Assembly (NCBI GenBank): GCA_016748015.1
Contig: JAAOMT010000602.1
Span: 1,502,054 to 1,566,053 of the forward strand
DNA: 64,000 bases
Source: Geosiphon pyriformis
Taxonomy: Eukaryota; Glomeromycota; Glomeromycetes; Archaeosporales; Geosiphonaceae
Reading direction: 5' to 3'
Below, piece after piece: positions 1-12,429 of this stretch; position 1 is the first letter of the stretch, and every line of letters starts with the position of its first letter. The position numbers were made by a program, and so were the translations under genes. Under the pieces are notes generated by a model. That model saw only the letters and a list, made by a program, of their open reading frames with translations. It was not told the origin of the DNA and made no database searches.

Positions 1-276
1 GAAAAACAATGGAGTAGAAAATTTGAAAATAAATGGAATGGACTATTTTTTATCCATGAAGTCCTAGGCAACGGATCATACAAGCTAAGACTTGATGACA
101 AAATCCTAGCAAAAGTTGCACATGGAGATTATTTGAAACACTATAATTCCAGACACAATCCTGAACCATTAATTCCACAAATTGGTACACATTTTCCTTT
201 AATCAATCCTGAAAATATTCCCTAAAATTTAGAACCAATAGTTGTTATTGAACAATCTCCCAACTTGAACACTTAA
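1..276 (+). pseudogene. Ty3/gypsy integrase C-terminal tail (element 1)
   Basis: The first frame reads the end of a retroviral-type integrase: a chromodomain-proximal beta-barrel region with EKQWSRKFENKW, FIHEVLGNGSYKLR and KVAHGDYLKHY. It aligns closely with the same region of the element at 3627-4235 (EKQWSGKFDYKWDRPF, ILGNRAYKLR) and with the minus-strand element near 13200-13400. The reading frame carries one in-frame stop (about 222-224) before its terminal stop at 274-276, so this copy is broken. The rest of the element lies upstream, outside the window. Assignment to Ty3/gypsy is firm; activity is excluded by the stop. Confidence 0.85.
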
Positions 277-398
277 CTTAAATTTATTATTATAATTATT
301 TCCTTATAATTTAGAAACAATCTCACAAAAACAAAGCAAAAATAACATAAAAACCCATACACCAAAAATAATTTTCTTTTATTTTCAAATTTCTTATA

Positions 399-1077
399 AT
401 GACTATTCCTCAAAACATTCAACAATTATTCCAAAAACTAATGTTAGCTTTAAAAACAATACCCGAATTATCTATTACTGTTACTGGAAGCCACATTAAT
501 TATACTCAAACAGAAGTAGTTACAAATTTAGCCCCAAATTCACAAAAATATCACTCATATAAGAAGAACACAAGAAGTTATTCTGGAATTCACCTGCCAG
601 AACTTTTAAAGCTTGCTTTAAGAGAAAACTTAATGCTCATTCCTATTAGTATTCCACCAAATGCTACTATTCAACAAAAACTTCAACTGTGTCTTAATAA
701 AGAAAACTACGATTATACTCCAATATATAGATATTTCTACATTGGAAAAACACTTCATAAATGAAAACAGGAGCTTACAGCAGCAAATCTCACAAAAGAA
801 GCTATTCGGAAACAACTCCATAATGAATTCAAGACAACAGCTGGACCTACAAACAGTCATTATAAACTAAGAGCTGCTCTTAGACTTTATGACCTATTCC
901 ACATCTGTGAAAACGTCCTACAAAACCCAATTTTACAGTCTTTGAAGATTTAATACATTGGAAAGCTTACAGAACTGAAATTTCAACAATTTTCAGACCA
1001 AATTTCTTCAATAATTTTGGATTATTATCTGAAAATTACAGACAGTACTTGGACTTCAATGGAGCTTAGTTTTAAGA
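399..1077 (+). pseudogene. Accessory third ORF behind gypsy integrase (element 1)
   Basis: An ORF of 121 codons opens at 399, 123 bp after the integrase stop, and ends at 764. Coding similarity to the third ORFs at 4279-4993 and 12430-13070 continues in other frames up to the polypurine tract near 1075 (shared segments: a start region LSITVTGSHINYTQ, and near the end IGKLTELKFQQF followed by SSIILDYY). I do not recognise a known domain. The protein is basic and polar, with no signal peptide or membrane segment visible, which argues against a classical envelope. Frameshifts and stops make this copy a pseudogene. Confidence 0.65.
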
Positions 1078-1086
1078 AGGAGGTTA

Positions 1087-1664
1087 TGTTACCAGACAAA
1101 ATTAGAAATATTGTTTAGCATGAAATTACCCTTATAAATCTTATTATTAATTAGCATATATTATCATTTCAAATTATCACTTATTACATTAGCAAAATGT
1201 CCGAAATTATCATTTAATTAATAACCCAATTTGTACATAACACAAATGTAATCTAAGTGTGATGATCAATCATGTAATACCCTGAAATATGTAACATTCA
1301 AAAGTTTGCCAAAATTTGTAGAAATTTGCCGAAATAATTGATAGTTCACCAAAATATCTAATAGTTCGTAGAAATAACTTGTAGTTCACCAAAATGTATC
1401 TTTAGTTCAGCAAAATTGTAGAAAAGAGCAAAGTTCAAGTTCATAGAATAGTGTTATAATAAGTTGTATAAAAGAAGAGCTTCTCTCTTTGAGAAAATGT
1501 ATCTTACTTTAGATTTATTACTTAGAACTATTTCTACACACACAAAAAAAAATAAATATTAAATAATTCAAAAAACCAAATTCTTTAATTATTGCACTTA
1601 GAAATCCCCAAAACCCAACTAATGTTTTGAAATTGATTAGCTACCAATTTCAGTAAAACTGTTA
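1087..1664 (+). repeat. LTR of gypsy element 1 (3' boundary approximate)
   Basis: A purine-rich tract (TTTTAAGAAGGAGGTTA) just before 1087 is followed by TGTTACC, the usual LTR start in this window. The interior has a TATA-like GTATAAAAG at about 1467, and several diverged repeats of AGTTCACCAAAAT between 1296 and 1425. The right end is set tentatively at GTTAGTAAC near 1664. No clear primer-binding site follows, and the LTR at 5007 is not similar, so this LTR belongs to the element entering from the left or to a composite. Confidence 0.6.
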
Positions 1665-3065
1665 GTAACTCCCTTGACAGAATTCTATTTCTTTTATATT
1701 TCTTTTATTTTCTTTCTTTTATTTTTTTATTATAATCATTAGGGTAGCCTACAGACAAGATTCCTGTAGAAGAGTTGACTTTTACAGCAAAGTAACTACA
1801 CATTTTTAGTGAGCTTCCAAACGAGCAATTTCTGGAAAAGAGTTAACATTTACTACAACATAACTACACGAAGCAACTGGCACGGAATTGGTCATTCCAC
1901 TTATAAGTCCAGCAGTTCAAATTATAAAAGATAATTTGAAGATAAAAATTCAGTTATCAGAAATTCAAACACTTCCCATAATCATAAATTAACAGTATTA
2001 CAACAAACATACAAGAGCTAAGAAGAGACCAAAAACCTCTGGTAATACTGAAAACTCCTAATTACACTCAAAAGCTCAAACAATGCAATTGGAGAAATAT
2101 ACCAATTACAGAAAGATATTCATTGCTATTCCAAAAACTTTTTTTTCAACCAAAATTTGAAGTGGGGTTTGAAAACCATGAAGAAGAGTCTGAATCGGAA
2201 TCTGAAGAAACCAGTAAAAAAAACAAGCACAAAACCAGTTACTGAAACAAGTAGCCAGTTCAGAAACCAAGAAACTCATGATCAAGAGAAAGAAGTAATA
2301 CATACCAACCACCTCAGAGACACAACCAGAAATTCAGTGACAGCCAAAATAATTGCTTGTCACACCAGGACTTCAAAACAAAAACACACGCCTGCTATTT
2401 TTACAAATGCATAGGACATTTGATTAGTTAATATCGAATATAAATAATACACAAAGCATACAAGAATAATTATTACATGCCACTTCAAATGCCCAGGAAT
2501 TAATACAGACCAATATTACATTAATACTCTATTATGTACCAAAATCAAAGAACTTACTAGCAACAGCCCATGGTAGCCAACCAAAATTGGCATTTCAAGT
2601 CCCAAAATCAGCCCATGTGGAATCAAAATGCATTGGTTTAGAGAAACCCAAACCACGTAGGACTTAATTAGCAAACAAACACAAACTACTCAAACTACCC
2701 AAATTTTCAACCAACTTACCTTAATATATTAGAAAACTTAAATTTTGGAAATATTAATAATAATGTACCTGGAACCAAAAATATTATCAATGCTAACTAC
2801 TTGTCATGAATGAAACACATATAAAAACCATCAAACAATAATCAATTCATAAACAATAGACAATTACCTTTATAAAAATCTTAGCCAATACTTAAGAACA
2901 CTACAGCTAGATAAAAACACACCAATAAAAGAACTAATTAAGTTCCAGAAATTATCAAACCATTATTTTATTCAAAACCACATACTTTATTACTGAAATC
3001 AACAAAATCCAAATAATCTATTAAGAGTTATAACCGAAAATAAAAAAGAAACTATCTTATTTAAC
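1665..3065 (+). pseudogene. Decayed gypsy leader and gag remnant
   Basis: No continuous frame. Around 2145-2230 one frame gives FEVGFENHEEESESESEE, comparable to the acidic Glu/Ser stretch at the gag N-terminus of the minus-strand gypsy (about 23190-23280). Near 2390-2410 a frame gives CYFYKCIGHL, a degenerate CCHC zinc-knuckle-like segment. From about 2880 the sequence passes directly into the linker upstream of integrase (KTHQ.., LIKFQKLSNHYFIQ in shifted frames). Protease, reverse transcriptase and RNase H are not detectable, so a large internal deletion lies between gag and integrase. Confidence 0.55.
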
Positions 3066-4235
3066 ATGTACTCAGATATCTATTCAGGCCACTTTAAAAA
3101 AACAACAACTATTCAACATACAACTAGTCATTATTATTGGCCAAAAATGCACTCAGATATTATCCAATACATAAAATATTGTGACTCATGCCAACAAAGA
3201 GGAGGAACAAAAACAACAGAACCATTAAGACTCATAAAAGTTGGACAACTATTTGATAGAATTGGAATTGATTTAGTTAGACCATTACTAATAACAGTAA
3301 AAAACAATCATTATATTACAATAGCAGTAGATTATCTTACTAAATAGCCAGAAGCCAGAGCCATTCAAACAGCTGATGCTATATCTATAGTCTACTTTGT
3401 ACATGAAGATTTAATTTGCCGCCATGAATGTCCACAAGAATTGTTGTTAGACCAAGGGACACATTTTGTAAACAGTACACTAAATAAGCTCAGCCAAAGA
3501 TTTGGAATTAAATGACTATTATTATTACCATACTATCCCCAAACAAATAAATTAGTTGAATGGTTTAACCATACACTATATAAAGCATTAGCCAAAATCA
3601 GCAATGAACATAAAAAAGAATGGAATTTGTTCATACTAGCAGTTTTATTAGCATATAAGACATTAAAACAAAATACTATACAATTTACACTATTTGAATT
3701 GGTTTATGGAAGAAAGGCCATATTATCAATTGAACTTACTATTCCAACTTATCCAAATGAAATTATTACAAAAACAACATTCTACAAAACAATACTTAGA
3801 AAAACATATAAGTTAATGGAAATTTTGAAGAACAAAAAAAGAAAAGCAGCTCAAAATATTGAACAGTCACAAGCACAACAAAAAGTGAGACATGATAACC
3901 AGTTACCAAATAATATAATTAGCTATAAAATAGGAGACAAAGTATTGTTGCATCATACTAAAGCAGAAAAGCAATGGAGTGGAAAGTTTGACTACAAGTG
4001 GGATAGACCATTCTATATTCATGAAATACTTGGCAATAGAGCATACAAGTTAAGACTAAATGAAAAAATTTTAAGAAAAGCAGCACATGGCAACTGGCTG
4101 AAATTATATTACAACAAATCAGTAATAACAACACAAATACTTAGAATTAGAACACAAATACTACTAGTATCACTAGATCAGATTCCGCAAAATTTAGAAC
4201 CAGTAGTTTTAATTAAACATTATATAAAAAGATAA
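3066..4235 (+). pseudogene. Ty3/gypsy integrase (element 2)
   Basis: Encodes a retroelement integrase. A zinc-binding HHCC region (GHFKK, then HYYWPKM, then CDSCQQ) is followed by the catalytic core with DLVRPL (first Asp), LLLDQGTHF (second Asp) and YYPQTNKLVEWF (Glu), and a C-terminal region with IGDKVLLHHTKAEKQW and ILGNRAYKLR. At least two in-frame stops (after YLTK near 3346, where other copies have Trp, and after FGIK near 3512) split the frame. The TGG-to-TAG change suggests transition-driven decay. The gene is adjacent to its own third ORF at 4279. Confidence 0.9.
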
Positions 4236-4278
4236 TTAATCTTAAATTACACCAAAAAACAGTTAACAAAGCATAAAA

Positions 4279-4993
4279 ATGTATGCAAAAGAGCCCAAAA
4301 AGCAGTCAAAAATTAAAACAATAACATATATTCCAGAAAACATTAGTAAGTTAACCCAACAACTATGTCAAAGCTTACAACAATCAAATTCAGATTTAGA
4401 AATTACAATTAATAGTTCCAAGATATCATATAAAAAAAAAATGATACCAAATTCTACAATAAATGAGAAACCTAGTTTTGCACCATATACTACTATGGTC
4501 AAAAACAGTAACAGTTTTATCAACAAAACCATTAAAAATTTAGGAATAGCATTGGACAATACATTAATAATAGAAAAAATGAACATAGTAGAATTAACAC
4601 CAAGTATATTTGAACAGCTGAAGAAAAAATTCCCCATTAATTATTATTATTACCAATTAGAAAAACAATTAAATATACAAATATTATACTTAAAAGATTC
4701 AGTCAAAAGTATTCAACAAAACAACAATACAACAATTAGAAAGTTTTATTGGAAAAACCAACAATATACTTCATATAAAAGCTGTTTACAAAATTTTTAA
4801 GGCTTTCGAAAACTGTCACAAAGTACTATTGAATTCAACTATGAATTTTATAACAATTAATAGCATTGGACGATTAACCAATTTACAATTTCAAAATTTA
4901 CAACAACAAATTAATAATACAGTATTAGATTATTATAGTAATATAGAAATCAATAAAGAAATTAACTTTGATTTCAACAGAGCTCAATCTTAA
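4279..4993 (+). pseudogene. Accessory third ORF behind gypsy integrase (element 2)
   Basis: An intact 173-codon ORF (4279-4800) begins 43 bp after integrase. It is rich in Lys, Asn, Ile and Gln with no signal peptide or membrane span. A shifted frame continues the similarity from about 4803 to 4990 (FENCHKVLLNS, IGRLTNLQFQNLQ, LDYYSNIEI), which matches the end of the third ORFs of elements 1 and 3 (for example IFQNYSEVLLHFNMETITI in element 3). The original protein was therefore probably about 235 residues with one frameshift here. Function unknown; conservation in three diverged gypsy copies implies it was part of the element. Confidence 0.65.
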
Positions 4994-5006
4994 AAGAAGG
5001 GGATAA

Positions 5007-5323
5007 TGTTATAGTTTAAGAATTTAATAGGAATTATAAATAATATAAATTAGCCAATCATGAAATAGCATAACAACAATTTATAAAAAAAAATGATTTA
5101 CAAATAACAGCAAGCACTATTTTACAATAGCAGCAAGCACTATTTAGAAATAATAGAAATAGAGTATTACAAGACATTATTTTGTAAAACAATAATTATA
5201 TATATATATAATAGTTTTTAATAATAAAGAAAAAAACAGCTTCAACTAGAAGCAACAAATATGTAAATAAAATCTTATTTAAAAAAAATTAATAAAAATA
5301 ATAAATTGAATAAATATTACAAT
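5007..5323 (+). repeat. 3' LTR of gypsy element 2 (right end approximate)
   Basis: The polypurine tract AAAAGAAGGGGA (4992-5003) is followed by TGTTATAG at 5007. The LTR has a TATA-like TATATATATATAATAG near 5198-5215, an AATAAAG near 5222, and a short duplication of CAGCAAGCACTATTT (about 5108 and 5131). An ATTACA end near 5323 is a guess. No matching 5' LTR is present in the window. Confidence 0.5.
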
Positions 5324-5780
5324 TATGAGATTAACAATAGAATTTACATACTCTTTCTAGTGAATAAAACTATCATTCCATCTTTGAACCCTTTGGAAGA
5401 ATAATTCCTAATCAAAATTATTCACATAGTTACTAATTAAATTGAAAAAGCTTTATTATATACTTATAGAAATCACGAAAAAACCATTAACATTCTGTGT
5501 TTTTAGATTAAAGAAACACATTAGACAATTGCAAGAATAGTCTCAGAGAAGACTCCAAACAGTGGGTAGATTTCAGATTAGCCTCTGGAAAAGAGTACAC
5601 AACATACAAAGACAACTAGAATTAAAGAGAAGACTTACATCACAACATTAAGAAAAAATCTTTAGTATATTATTATTAATATCCAACACATAAAATTGAG
5701 GAACTCATGAAAGACTAATTGCAATTAAAATGAGAGATCAACAATTAAAATATACCAAAAAAACATTTTTGTAACAGCTT
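5324..5780. other. Unassigned AT-rich sequence between retroelements
   Basis: No ORF or recognisable domain. Base composition resembles the neighbouring decayed retroelements, so it is probably retroelement-derived, but I cannot place it in a family. It ends where similarity to the leader of the minus-strand gypsy begins. Confidence 0.3.
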
Positions 5781-6635
5781 TTATGATTTCTGATTCTACC
5801 ATTTTTGGATAATTGTTGTTGGTACTGGTTCTCTGTAAGATTATACTTCACAGAAAGCACCAAATGTTACAGGTAATTATTTGAGATCTCAAATTAAATA
5901 ACAATACCTGTAACTTGGTGTTCAGAAGCTATTCATAATGATAGTAATCTGAAGGTTTTTTGTTATTTGAAGGTTTTTTTGTTGAATTTTTTGTATAATA
6001 GACAGAGATTTATTGGTAATAGTGTTATCCATAGCTTTTCAAAACCTCAGTTTTGTCAATTTCTTTCTCAGTATAATGGCTGGTAATTCTTCTGGTAAGC
6101 TATCCTCAATCAAGTGTTTTACCTTTATTTCTGGGTTTTTTACCAATCACTTTATCTTGATGTCAGTACCCTGCATATTAATCTTCAATAGAGTTAGTAA
6201 ACAACAAACAAAGAAAAAAACAAGAAATAAAAGAAAATGAAATAAAAAAATAAGCCAAGGCAATACACAAGTTAGTATTCCATCAATAGCCAGGATCAAG
6301 AGCTATTGTTCTAATGTGGTTAAGTATCAGTTACTATCAACATGGAGTGTTGATAGTGGAAGGTGAATTTGAGATAGTAAATAGTTATTTTATTAAATGA
6401 TTGTGATTTGGAAGATTGCTTAGATTAAATCTAAAACTGAGAGGTCTCTAACTAAAAGATTCTACTTTTTTTACTTCTAATGCTACTGCTATATATACTT
6501 AATTAATGTTCTATGAGATCACTCACATTCTTGAGCAATGTGCCATAATTTCTTGAGCAATGTGCTTATGTGCTAACTATTACTTTTTTATTGGTCTACT
6601 ATTTTTCTTATATATGTTTTCTTTTATGAGTAATA
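5781..6635 (-). mobile_element. Truncated gypsy: 5' LTR (copy A, 5865-6635) plus leader stub
   Basis: Read on the minus strand, the LTR starts with a mutated TATTACTC (6635) and ends GTAACA (5865), followed by TTTGGTGCTTTCTG, a tRNA-primer-binding-like TGG sequence. The leader from 5864 to about 5781 matches 23840-23921 of the full-length gypsy. The internal coding region is missing. The LTR abuts LINE copy I at 6636, so the element inserted in that LINE. Its U3 repeat region is short compared with copies B and D. Confidence 0.8.
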
Positions 6636-9042
6636 ATGATAGCTATTCTCATTAATCAGAAAGTTAAAAATGTATTTTTATTTATTAATGGATTACCTAT
6701 TTTAATTACCAAAAGTAGTGTTCCATACAAGTATTTAGGGATTTTTTTATTTACTAATAGAATGTTCAAATGTAGTCTGACCAAGACATAATCTGATGTA
6801 AAGTTTTTTTCAAATATGGTTTTAAAAAAAGTTGTTATAAATATGCAGTTTTTATACTTGGTTTTAGCAGTTTTATAGTTTATTGTTGGTTATTATATAT
6901 AATTTAGTTTTATTTCTCCTAGGGTCTGTTATTAATAAAATGTTTTAATTAGAAAAAATTTTAAGTCAAAAACTGATTTGTTTCATAACTTTTTAAGTAA
7001 AATACTGTATTATTTCTTATTCTATAATTTGAAAAAATTTGAACAAATTCAGACTGAAGAAAAGATTTCTTTGGCTGTTATCTTTGTAAACACTTTTGAA
7101 ATTCTTGGTCAGCTCTTTAAACACTGATTTTTGGATTTTTGAATTCTGGATTGTGTTTTTTTGAATTTTTTACAGCATCTAATAAAGTTGCATATTAGTT
7201 TTTTTAACAATTTTTTGGCAGAAATAATACATATCTTTTTAGATAATAGTTTATTATTAAATAATAGCTTGGTTAATGCATTTTTTGGTCTTAACAAATT
7301 TTCTGTGTCAAGTGTTTTTAGGGCTTTTGTGTATTATGAAAAGATTAAATTCTTAAAAAGATTTGGTGTGGCTTTTTGTAACAGACTTCTGGATAAGTAA
7401 AGTAAAATTATAAAATAGAAGAGATTTTGCTAATAAAAAAAATTAAATTCTAAAGGACTTGTGTCTTTATGGTTCATTTTGGTATCAAATTTCTTGCATA
7501 ATACTAAATATATTCTGGTTTCTTCTAATGTGGTTTCTGAATCAGATGGTAATAATATTGTTTTATTAAGTTAATTTTCTGCATTAAAAGAACATTTCTA
7601 TAAAATATAAGTGAATATAATTATTGTGTATACAGATAGTTCTTTGAAAATTTTGGGTTCTTTTGCTGTAATTGGTAAAACTACTGCATATTTTCTCAAA
7701 ATTGATTTAAGGATTGGTATTAGAGTTAATAGTCTGCTGTTATCAATAATAATTAAATTACAGACTGTTGTTCTGGCTTTAAAATGTACATATTTTTTCT
7801 GTACTGTAGTTGTATATTTGAACAGTTAGGCTGCTATAGATGTGTGTGTTTTAGAATTAAAAATGTCAAGTTTTGATTTTCAAAACTGCTGCTGAATAGA
7901 GAAAAAGCACATTGCAAACTTGGTTAACATTAAAAATCTTTTAGTAGTTTGGTCTAAAGTTAAGAAACATTCTGGTATTTCAAATAATATTTATGCTGAT
8001 GTTTTGGCAAAAACTACTTGTATGTTTTTGGTTTTATTTAATAATATACATAAGTGTTTTATCAAGACTAATGGTTTGTTAGTATTCAGTAATATTTATT
8101 ATTTTATTCAGAATATATATAGATCAATATATTATACTTGTTGAAAAAATAGTCCTGGTTTTAAGGTGTTAAATGGCTCTTTAATTTGAAGAGTTAATTA
8201 AGTCTAGATAATTGCTGTATAATACTCAGACTTACACATGCTATCCAGTTTCATAAGTAAGATTTCAGCTGGTTTGCATACATATTTTATGAAAACAGTT
8301 CATAAGAGATTGCCAGTTGTTGTTAAGAAAAAACTTTATAATAAAAAGTATCTAAGTGTTTTGTATTTGCAGTATAGAAAGATTAAGTTTTCTAATCATG
8401 TTTTTACATGTGCCAAAGAGTTTGATTCTCATAGAAAAATTTTGCTTAAACAAGTTACAATTTGAAAGTCTTTAATAAGATTTTACATATTTTCTTCTAT
8501 AGTTATAGAATCTTTTTTGTTATGTTTATTGAATATTAGTCTGTATGTTTTTTTCTGCAAAGGCTTTGTGCTTGAGAATTGGTATAGTAAAGCTGTGTAA
8601 ACATTTGATGATCATAAAAAGACCTCCCAAATTTTGGTTGGTTTTGTGTATGGTTTATATAAACAGCATTATTGTGTTTTATAGGGGTTTAGATCTAAAT
8701 TCAAAGCAGATATAGATAAGTGTAATTTGATCAATAATTTTGGAATGGTTCTTAATATTTTTTGCAATTTGGTATCAGGTTTGTCAGATAAGATAGTTAA
8801 ATTAATTGGTATTAATAAGTTTTTTGGTATTAGTTTTGGTTTTTGTAAGCTTTGTTTGTTTTTTTCTGGTTTGAATAATAAAGCTGTAGTTTATATAAAA
8901 GTATAGTGTTTTTTTAATTGGTTTGAGTGACTGGTAACATATAGTAAATGTGTGAATTGTATTTAGTTGGAGTTCCTAATTTTAGCTTTGTATATTAGAT
9001 AGCAATTAGACTGTACTTATTAAATTAATAAAATAAATAAAT
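6636..9042 (+). mobile_element. LINE copy I, 5'-truncated, decayed (end of RT, RNase H, C-terminal zinc-like region)
   Basis: Plus-strand frames read the end of a LINE ORF2. They include VPYKYLGIFLF (post-RT region) near 6720, FLKRFGVAFCNRLLDK near 7350, an RNase H domain beginning VYTDSSLK near 7627 and ending KVKKHSGISNN (7956-7990), then HTYFMKTVHKRLPVVVKKKLYN (8268-8345 in overlapping pieces) and a C-terminal ISFGFCKLCLFFSG segment ending near 8907. Many stops interrupt it. The 3' tail (about 8910-9042) shares TTTGAGTGACTGGT and the AATAAATAAA-type end with LINE copies II and III. The 5' side is cut by the gypsy LTR at 6635. Confidence 0.85.
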
Positions 9043-10439
9043 TAGAAAAAAAATTTATTTTATTATTATTATTAATTATTTATACTTAAAAAAACTATTA
9101 AAATACATTAATTAAAGCTGTTTTTTGATATAAATAACAAAAAGTTTATATTTATTTAAATCTAAAAAAAAGTTTTTTGATCTTAATTTTAAAAACCAAT
9201 ATAAAATTAAAGTTATATATTGTTAAAACATTTTAATCAAACTTATTTTAAATTAATGTCTCTAAAAATTAAAGTTATAATTAAACTAATATTAAATTAT
9301 TTTTAAACTCAAAACAAAGTTCTATTTGTATTTTTAATATTAAATTAGTTTTGGTTACATAAATTGTGTTTTTTTAATAAAAATAAACTACTTAAATACT
9401 AAAAAATTAATTTAATTTTAATTATTAAATTTTACTAATGCTTTTTATTATAGCTTTATTAATTTTATTTTGATTAATTAAATAATATTAAATTTAAATA
9501 GTACAGTATACACAGTTTTCATTAATATTTTTATTGAAATTTTTTGATTATTATGATTATTTATTAATTACTTAAAATTAGTATTAACTATTATATTATT
9601 ATTATTTATTAAGTTGGTAGTTTTTATTATACTAAATTTAAACATAAAAATTGTATAAATTATTTTATTAAATTTTGAAAAAATAAACACTTTTCAAAAT
9701 TATTTATATTTAAAAATAATTTTTAAAATAATTTTAATTTAATTTAAGCAGATTTTTTATTAACTGTCAATAAATTTATATTTAAAGCAAAAATTTTCTT
9801 AATTAATATATTTACACTAATTGTAAAAAAAAAGAAAAAAGAGAAAAAATATTATTATTATTTTTAAAAATAATCTTGTTTAAAAACTTTATAATTATTA
9901 TTTAAGTTTTAAGTTTTAATATTTTTGAAATAATATTTATATTAATTATTTCTATTTTAGTGTTATTATCTATATTGAAAACAGTTTTTTTTCTTAAGTA
10001 ATACTTATTTATATTAATACTTTTAATTTCTGTTGTATTATTTATATTAGCATTATTTATATTATTAACTAAAACAGCTATTTTAAAAAAATAGTATTAT
10101 TGTTATTAAGTTTTAAAAAAAACACATTTTTGTTTTGGTTAAAAAAAATTTGTTAACAAAGTTAACATCCAAATTTTTAATACTTTTATTAAAAATTATT
10201 ATATTATTTAATTTAACAACAGCTATATAATTAAATAAAAAAAATATAAAAGTATTAAATTAAATCTTAAAAACTATTATTAATAAAAAAAAAAGAAGTT
10301 TTTTGTTTTTTTAGTTATAGTCTAATAAAAAAAAATTTGAAAATATAAAATAATTATTATGTCTTAACTAATATATTAAATTATATAATACAATTTTATT
10401 AAAAAGTTAAATATTATATAATTTTATTAAAAAAAATCA
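9043..10439. other. AT-rich stretch without genes
   Basis: About 1.4 kb of extremely AT-rich DNA with many homopolymer runs. I see no ORF, no recognisable relic and no structured repeat. It lies between the tail of LINE I and a mariner relic. Confidence 0.6.
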
Positions 10440-10840
10440 ATAAAATATTTTTTTACTATTTGTTTTAATTATTATTTTACAATATTGTTTCATTAATTCT
10501 ATTAAATTAATTAAAGTAGATTCAAAAATATATTGTTATTTTTCTTTTATAAATTTTTTAATTTATTATAATTTTAAGATATTTTTTTTTATATTTATTT
10601 TAACAATATTCCAAAAATTTTTTATTAAGTTTAAGTCAAAACAATTAATTAATCACTTTAATAATTTAATTGTATTTTTAACAATAAACTTTTTGGCAAG
10701 TTTATTAGTATGCTTGGAATTATTATCTTGTTAAAATTACCAATTATTCTCTAGTATTGTTTTAATTTCAAATAAGTAAATATAAAAAATATTTATATAA
10801 AATTGAGTATTTATTATTTAAATAAAACAAAAAAACTTCT
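10440..10840 (-). pseudogene. Tc1/mariner-type transposase relic
   Basis: One continuous minus-strand frame, interrupted by stops, reads ILENNW*F*QDNNSKHTNK, then LINCFDLNLIKNFWNIVK, then LINLIELMKQY. This matches the C-terminal half of Tc1/mariner transposases, where the second catalytic Asp lies in a QQDNxPxHT motif and is followed by a PDLNPIENLW block and a helical end. The N-terminal half and terminal inverted repeats were not found. The surviving pieces are in the right order and spacing, which makes chance unlikely, but the sequence is very decayed. Confidence 0.65.
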
Positions 10841-10974
10841 TTCTTTTTTTCATCCCAAATTCTCAAAAAAGAGTCAAAAAACTTTTTTGAAAAAAGTTTT
10901 TTACAATTCAGTATGATAAATCAAAACCGTTTTTGTTTGACTACAAGGCCACTGTTGGCTGTAGTATTGTTGTT

Positions 10975-11547
10975 ATGAAGAAAACTGTCAAAAGTTCTGG
11001 TTCTAACACTAATAATAAGGATGTTGTTTTCAGGAAGAAAAAAAAAATTGTTGTATTAAAGAATAGTACTACTTATAGTATGGCTTCTACTAAAGAGATA
11101 ATTAGAAGTTCTTGGGGTTTTAATGCTAGAGATATCACTAAATCTAATAGTGTTAACATGAAAAAAGAGTTCTTGATAGAAAAAACCAGTGTGGATTATG
11201 ATGAAAGAAATATGTTTATTAAAAGTAACTCTAAACAGACACTGAAAGAACCAAAATTAGTTATAAAGCAGGCTTTAAGTACACTATTGGGAAAAATTAA
11301 TTTTTTAGCTGCTAAGAATAATAATGATGTTCTTTTGAATGCTTTTGTGGTTTTCTCCCTCTCTTTGAAAAATTTGGTCAATGTTTCTGTCAGGAAATTA
11401 TTTGTTTTGGATATTAGTCTGGACAAAGTTGTTGGAAAAACTTGTAATAATAAGAAAATTATTCTCAAAAGTCAATGGTTTTGGAGAGGTCTCTATCTTT
11501 TTAAAATTTGCTGAAATTATTAGAGTGATATTCACTTCTGAGTCCAG
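10975..11547 (+). pseudogene. LINE II ORF1, 5' part
   Basis: Starts at an ATG at 10975 (MKKTVKSSGSN). The product is rich in Lys, Ser and Asn, as expected for a LINE ORF1 N-terminus with nucleic-acid-binding character. The frame continues to about 11470, where a frameshift moves it into the frame reading VNGFGEVSIFLKFAEII. It is then cut at 11547 by the gypsy LTR; the last four bases, CCAG, are the target duplication. The remaining part resumes at 24811. Confidence 0.75.
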
Positions 11548-12415
11548 TGTTACAGGTAATTATTTGGGGTCTCAAATCAAATAACAAACTCATAACTTGA
11601 TGCTCAATTAATATAATAGTGTTAATGATATTGGTTTTTGAAGATTTTGTTAATCTGAAAGTTTTGTTGTAGAGTTTTTTGTATAATGGACAGAGATTCA
11701 ATAGTTGTTTTTAGTAGCCTTCTGGAATTGCAATTCCATTCAATTTCTTTCTCAGCATGGTGGCCAGTAATCTGACAAAGATGTTTTTCTGGTAAGCTAT
11801 CCTTAAATTATCAAACTTTATACTTTTTCTTTGGGATCTTTTACTAGGATATTCTTAATGTTAATAATTCAGCACTTTTCTTTTTAATCAATTAGTAAAA
11901 CAAAAAAATAACAAAAAAAATGAAAAAAAAATAAAGAAATAAGCCAAGGCAATAAGTATTAGTATTTCATTAATAGCCATAATTAAAAGCTATTGTTCCA
12001 GTGTGGTTAAGTATCAATTACTATCAACACTTCATGTTAATAGTGGAAAGTAGATTAAAATAGTGAATAATTATTTATTAATATTTTGTAAATGGAAGAT
12101 TGCTTAGATCAAATCTAAACTGAGAGGTCTGTTTTTTCTTCTTCTAATGCTATTACAATATATACATAATTGATGTTCTATGAGATTGCTTATATTCCCA
12201 AGCAATGTACTATAATTTCTTGAGCAATGTGCCCTAATTTTCTAATATTGCTACACATTGTTGAGTAATATGTTGTGATTTCTGATATTGTTCTATATTG
12301 CTGAGCAATGTGCCCTAATTTCTGATATTGCTTTATATTGCTGAACAATATGCTCACATGCTAACTACTACTCCCTTATTGGTCTGCTATATCTATTTTC
12401 TTTTTATGAGTAATA
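11548..12415 (-). repeat. Gypsy 3' LTR (copy B)
   Basis: On the plus strand it runs from TGTTACAGG to GAGTAATA; on the minus strand it is TATTAC...CCTGTAACA, a mutated TG...CA LTR. The minus strand has a TATATATTG promoter-like run near 12160 and, upstream of it, an array of near-palindromic units of the type ATTGCTGAGCAATGTG (12205-12350). It is preceded on the minus strand by the polypurine tract AAAAAGAGGAGATAA. It differs from LTR D mainly by transitions. Confidence 0.9.
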
Positions 12416-12429
12416 TTATCTCCTCTTTT

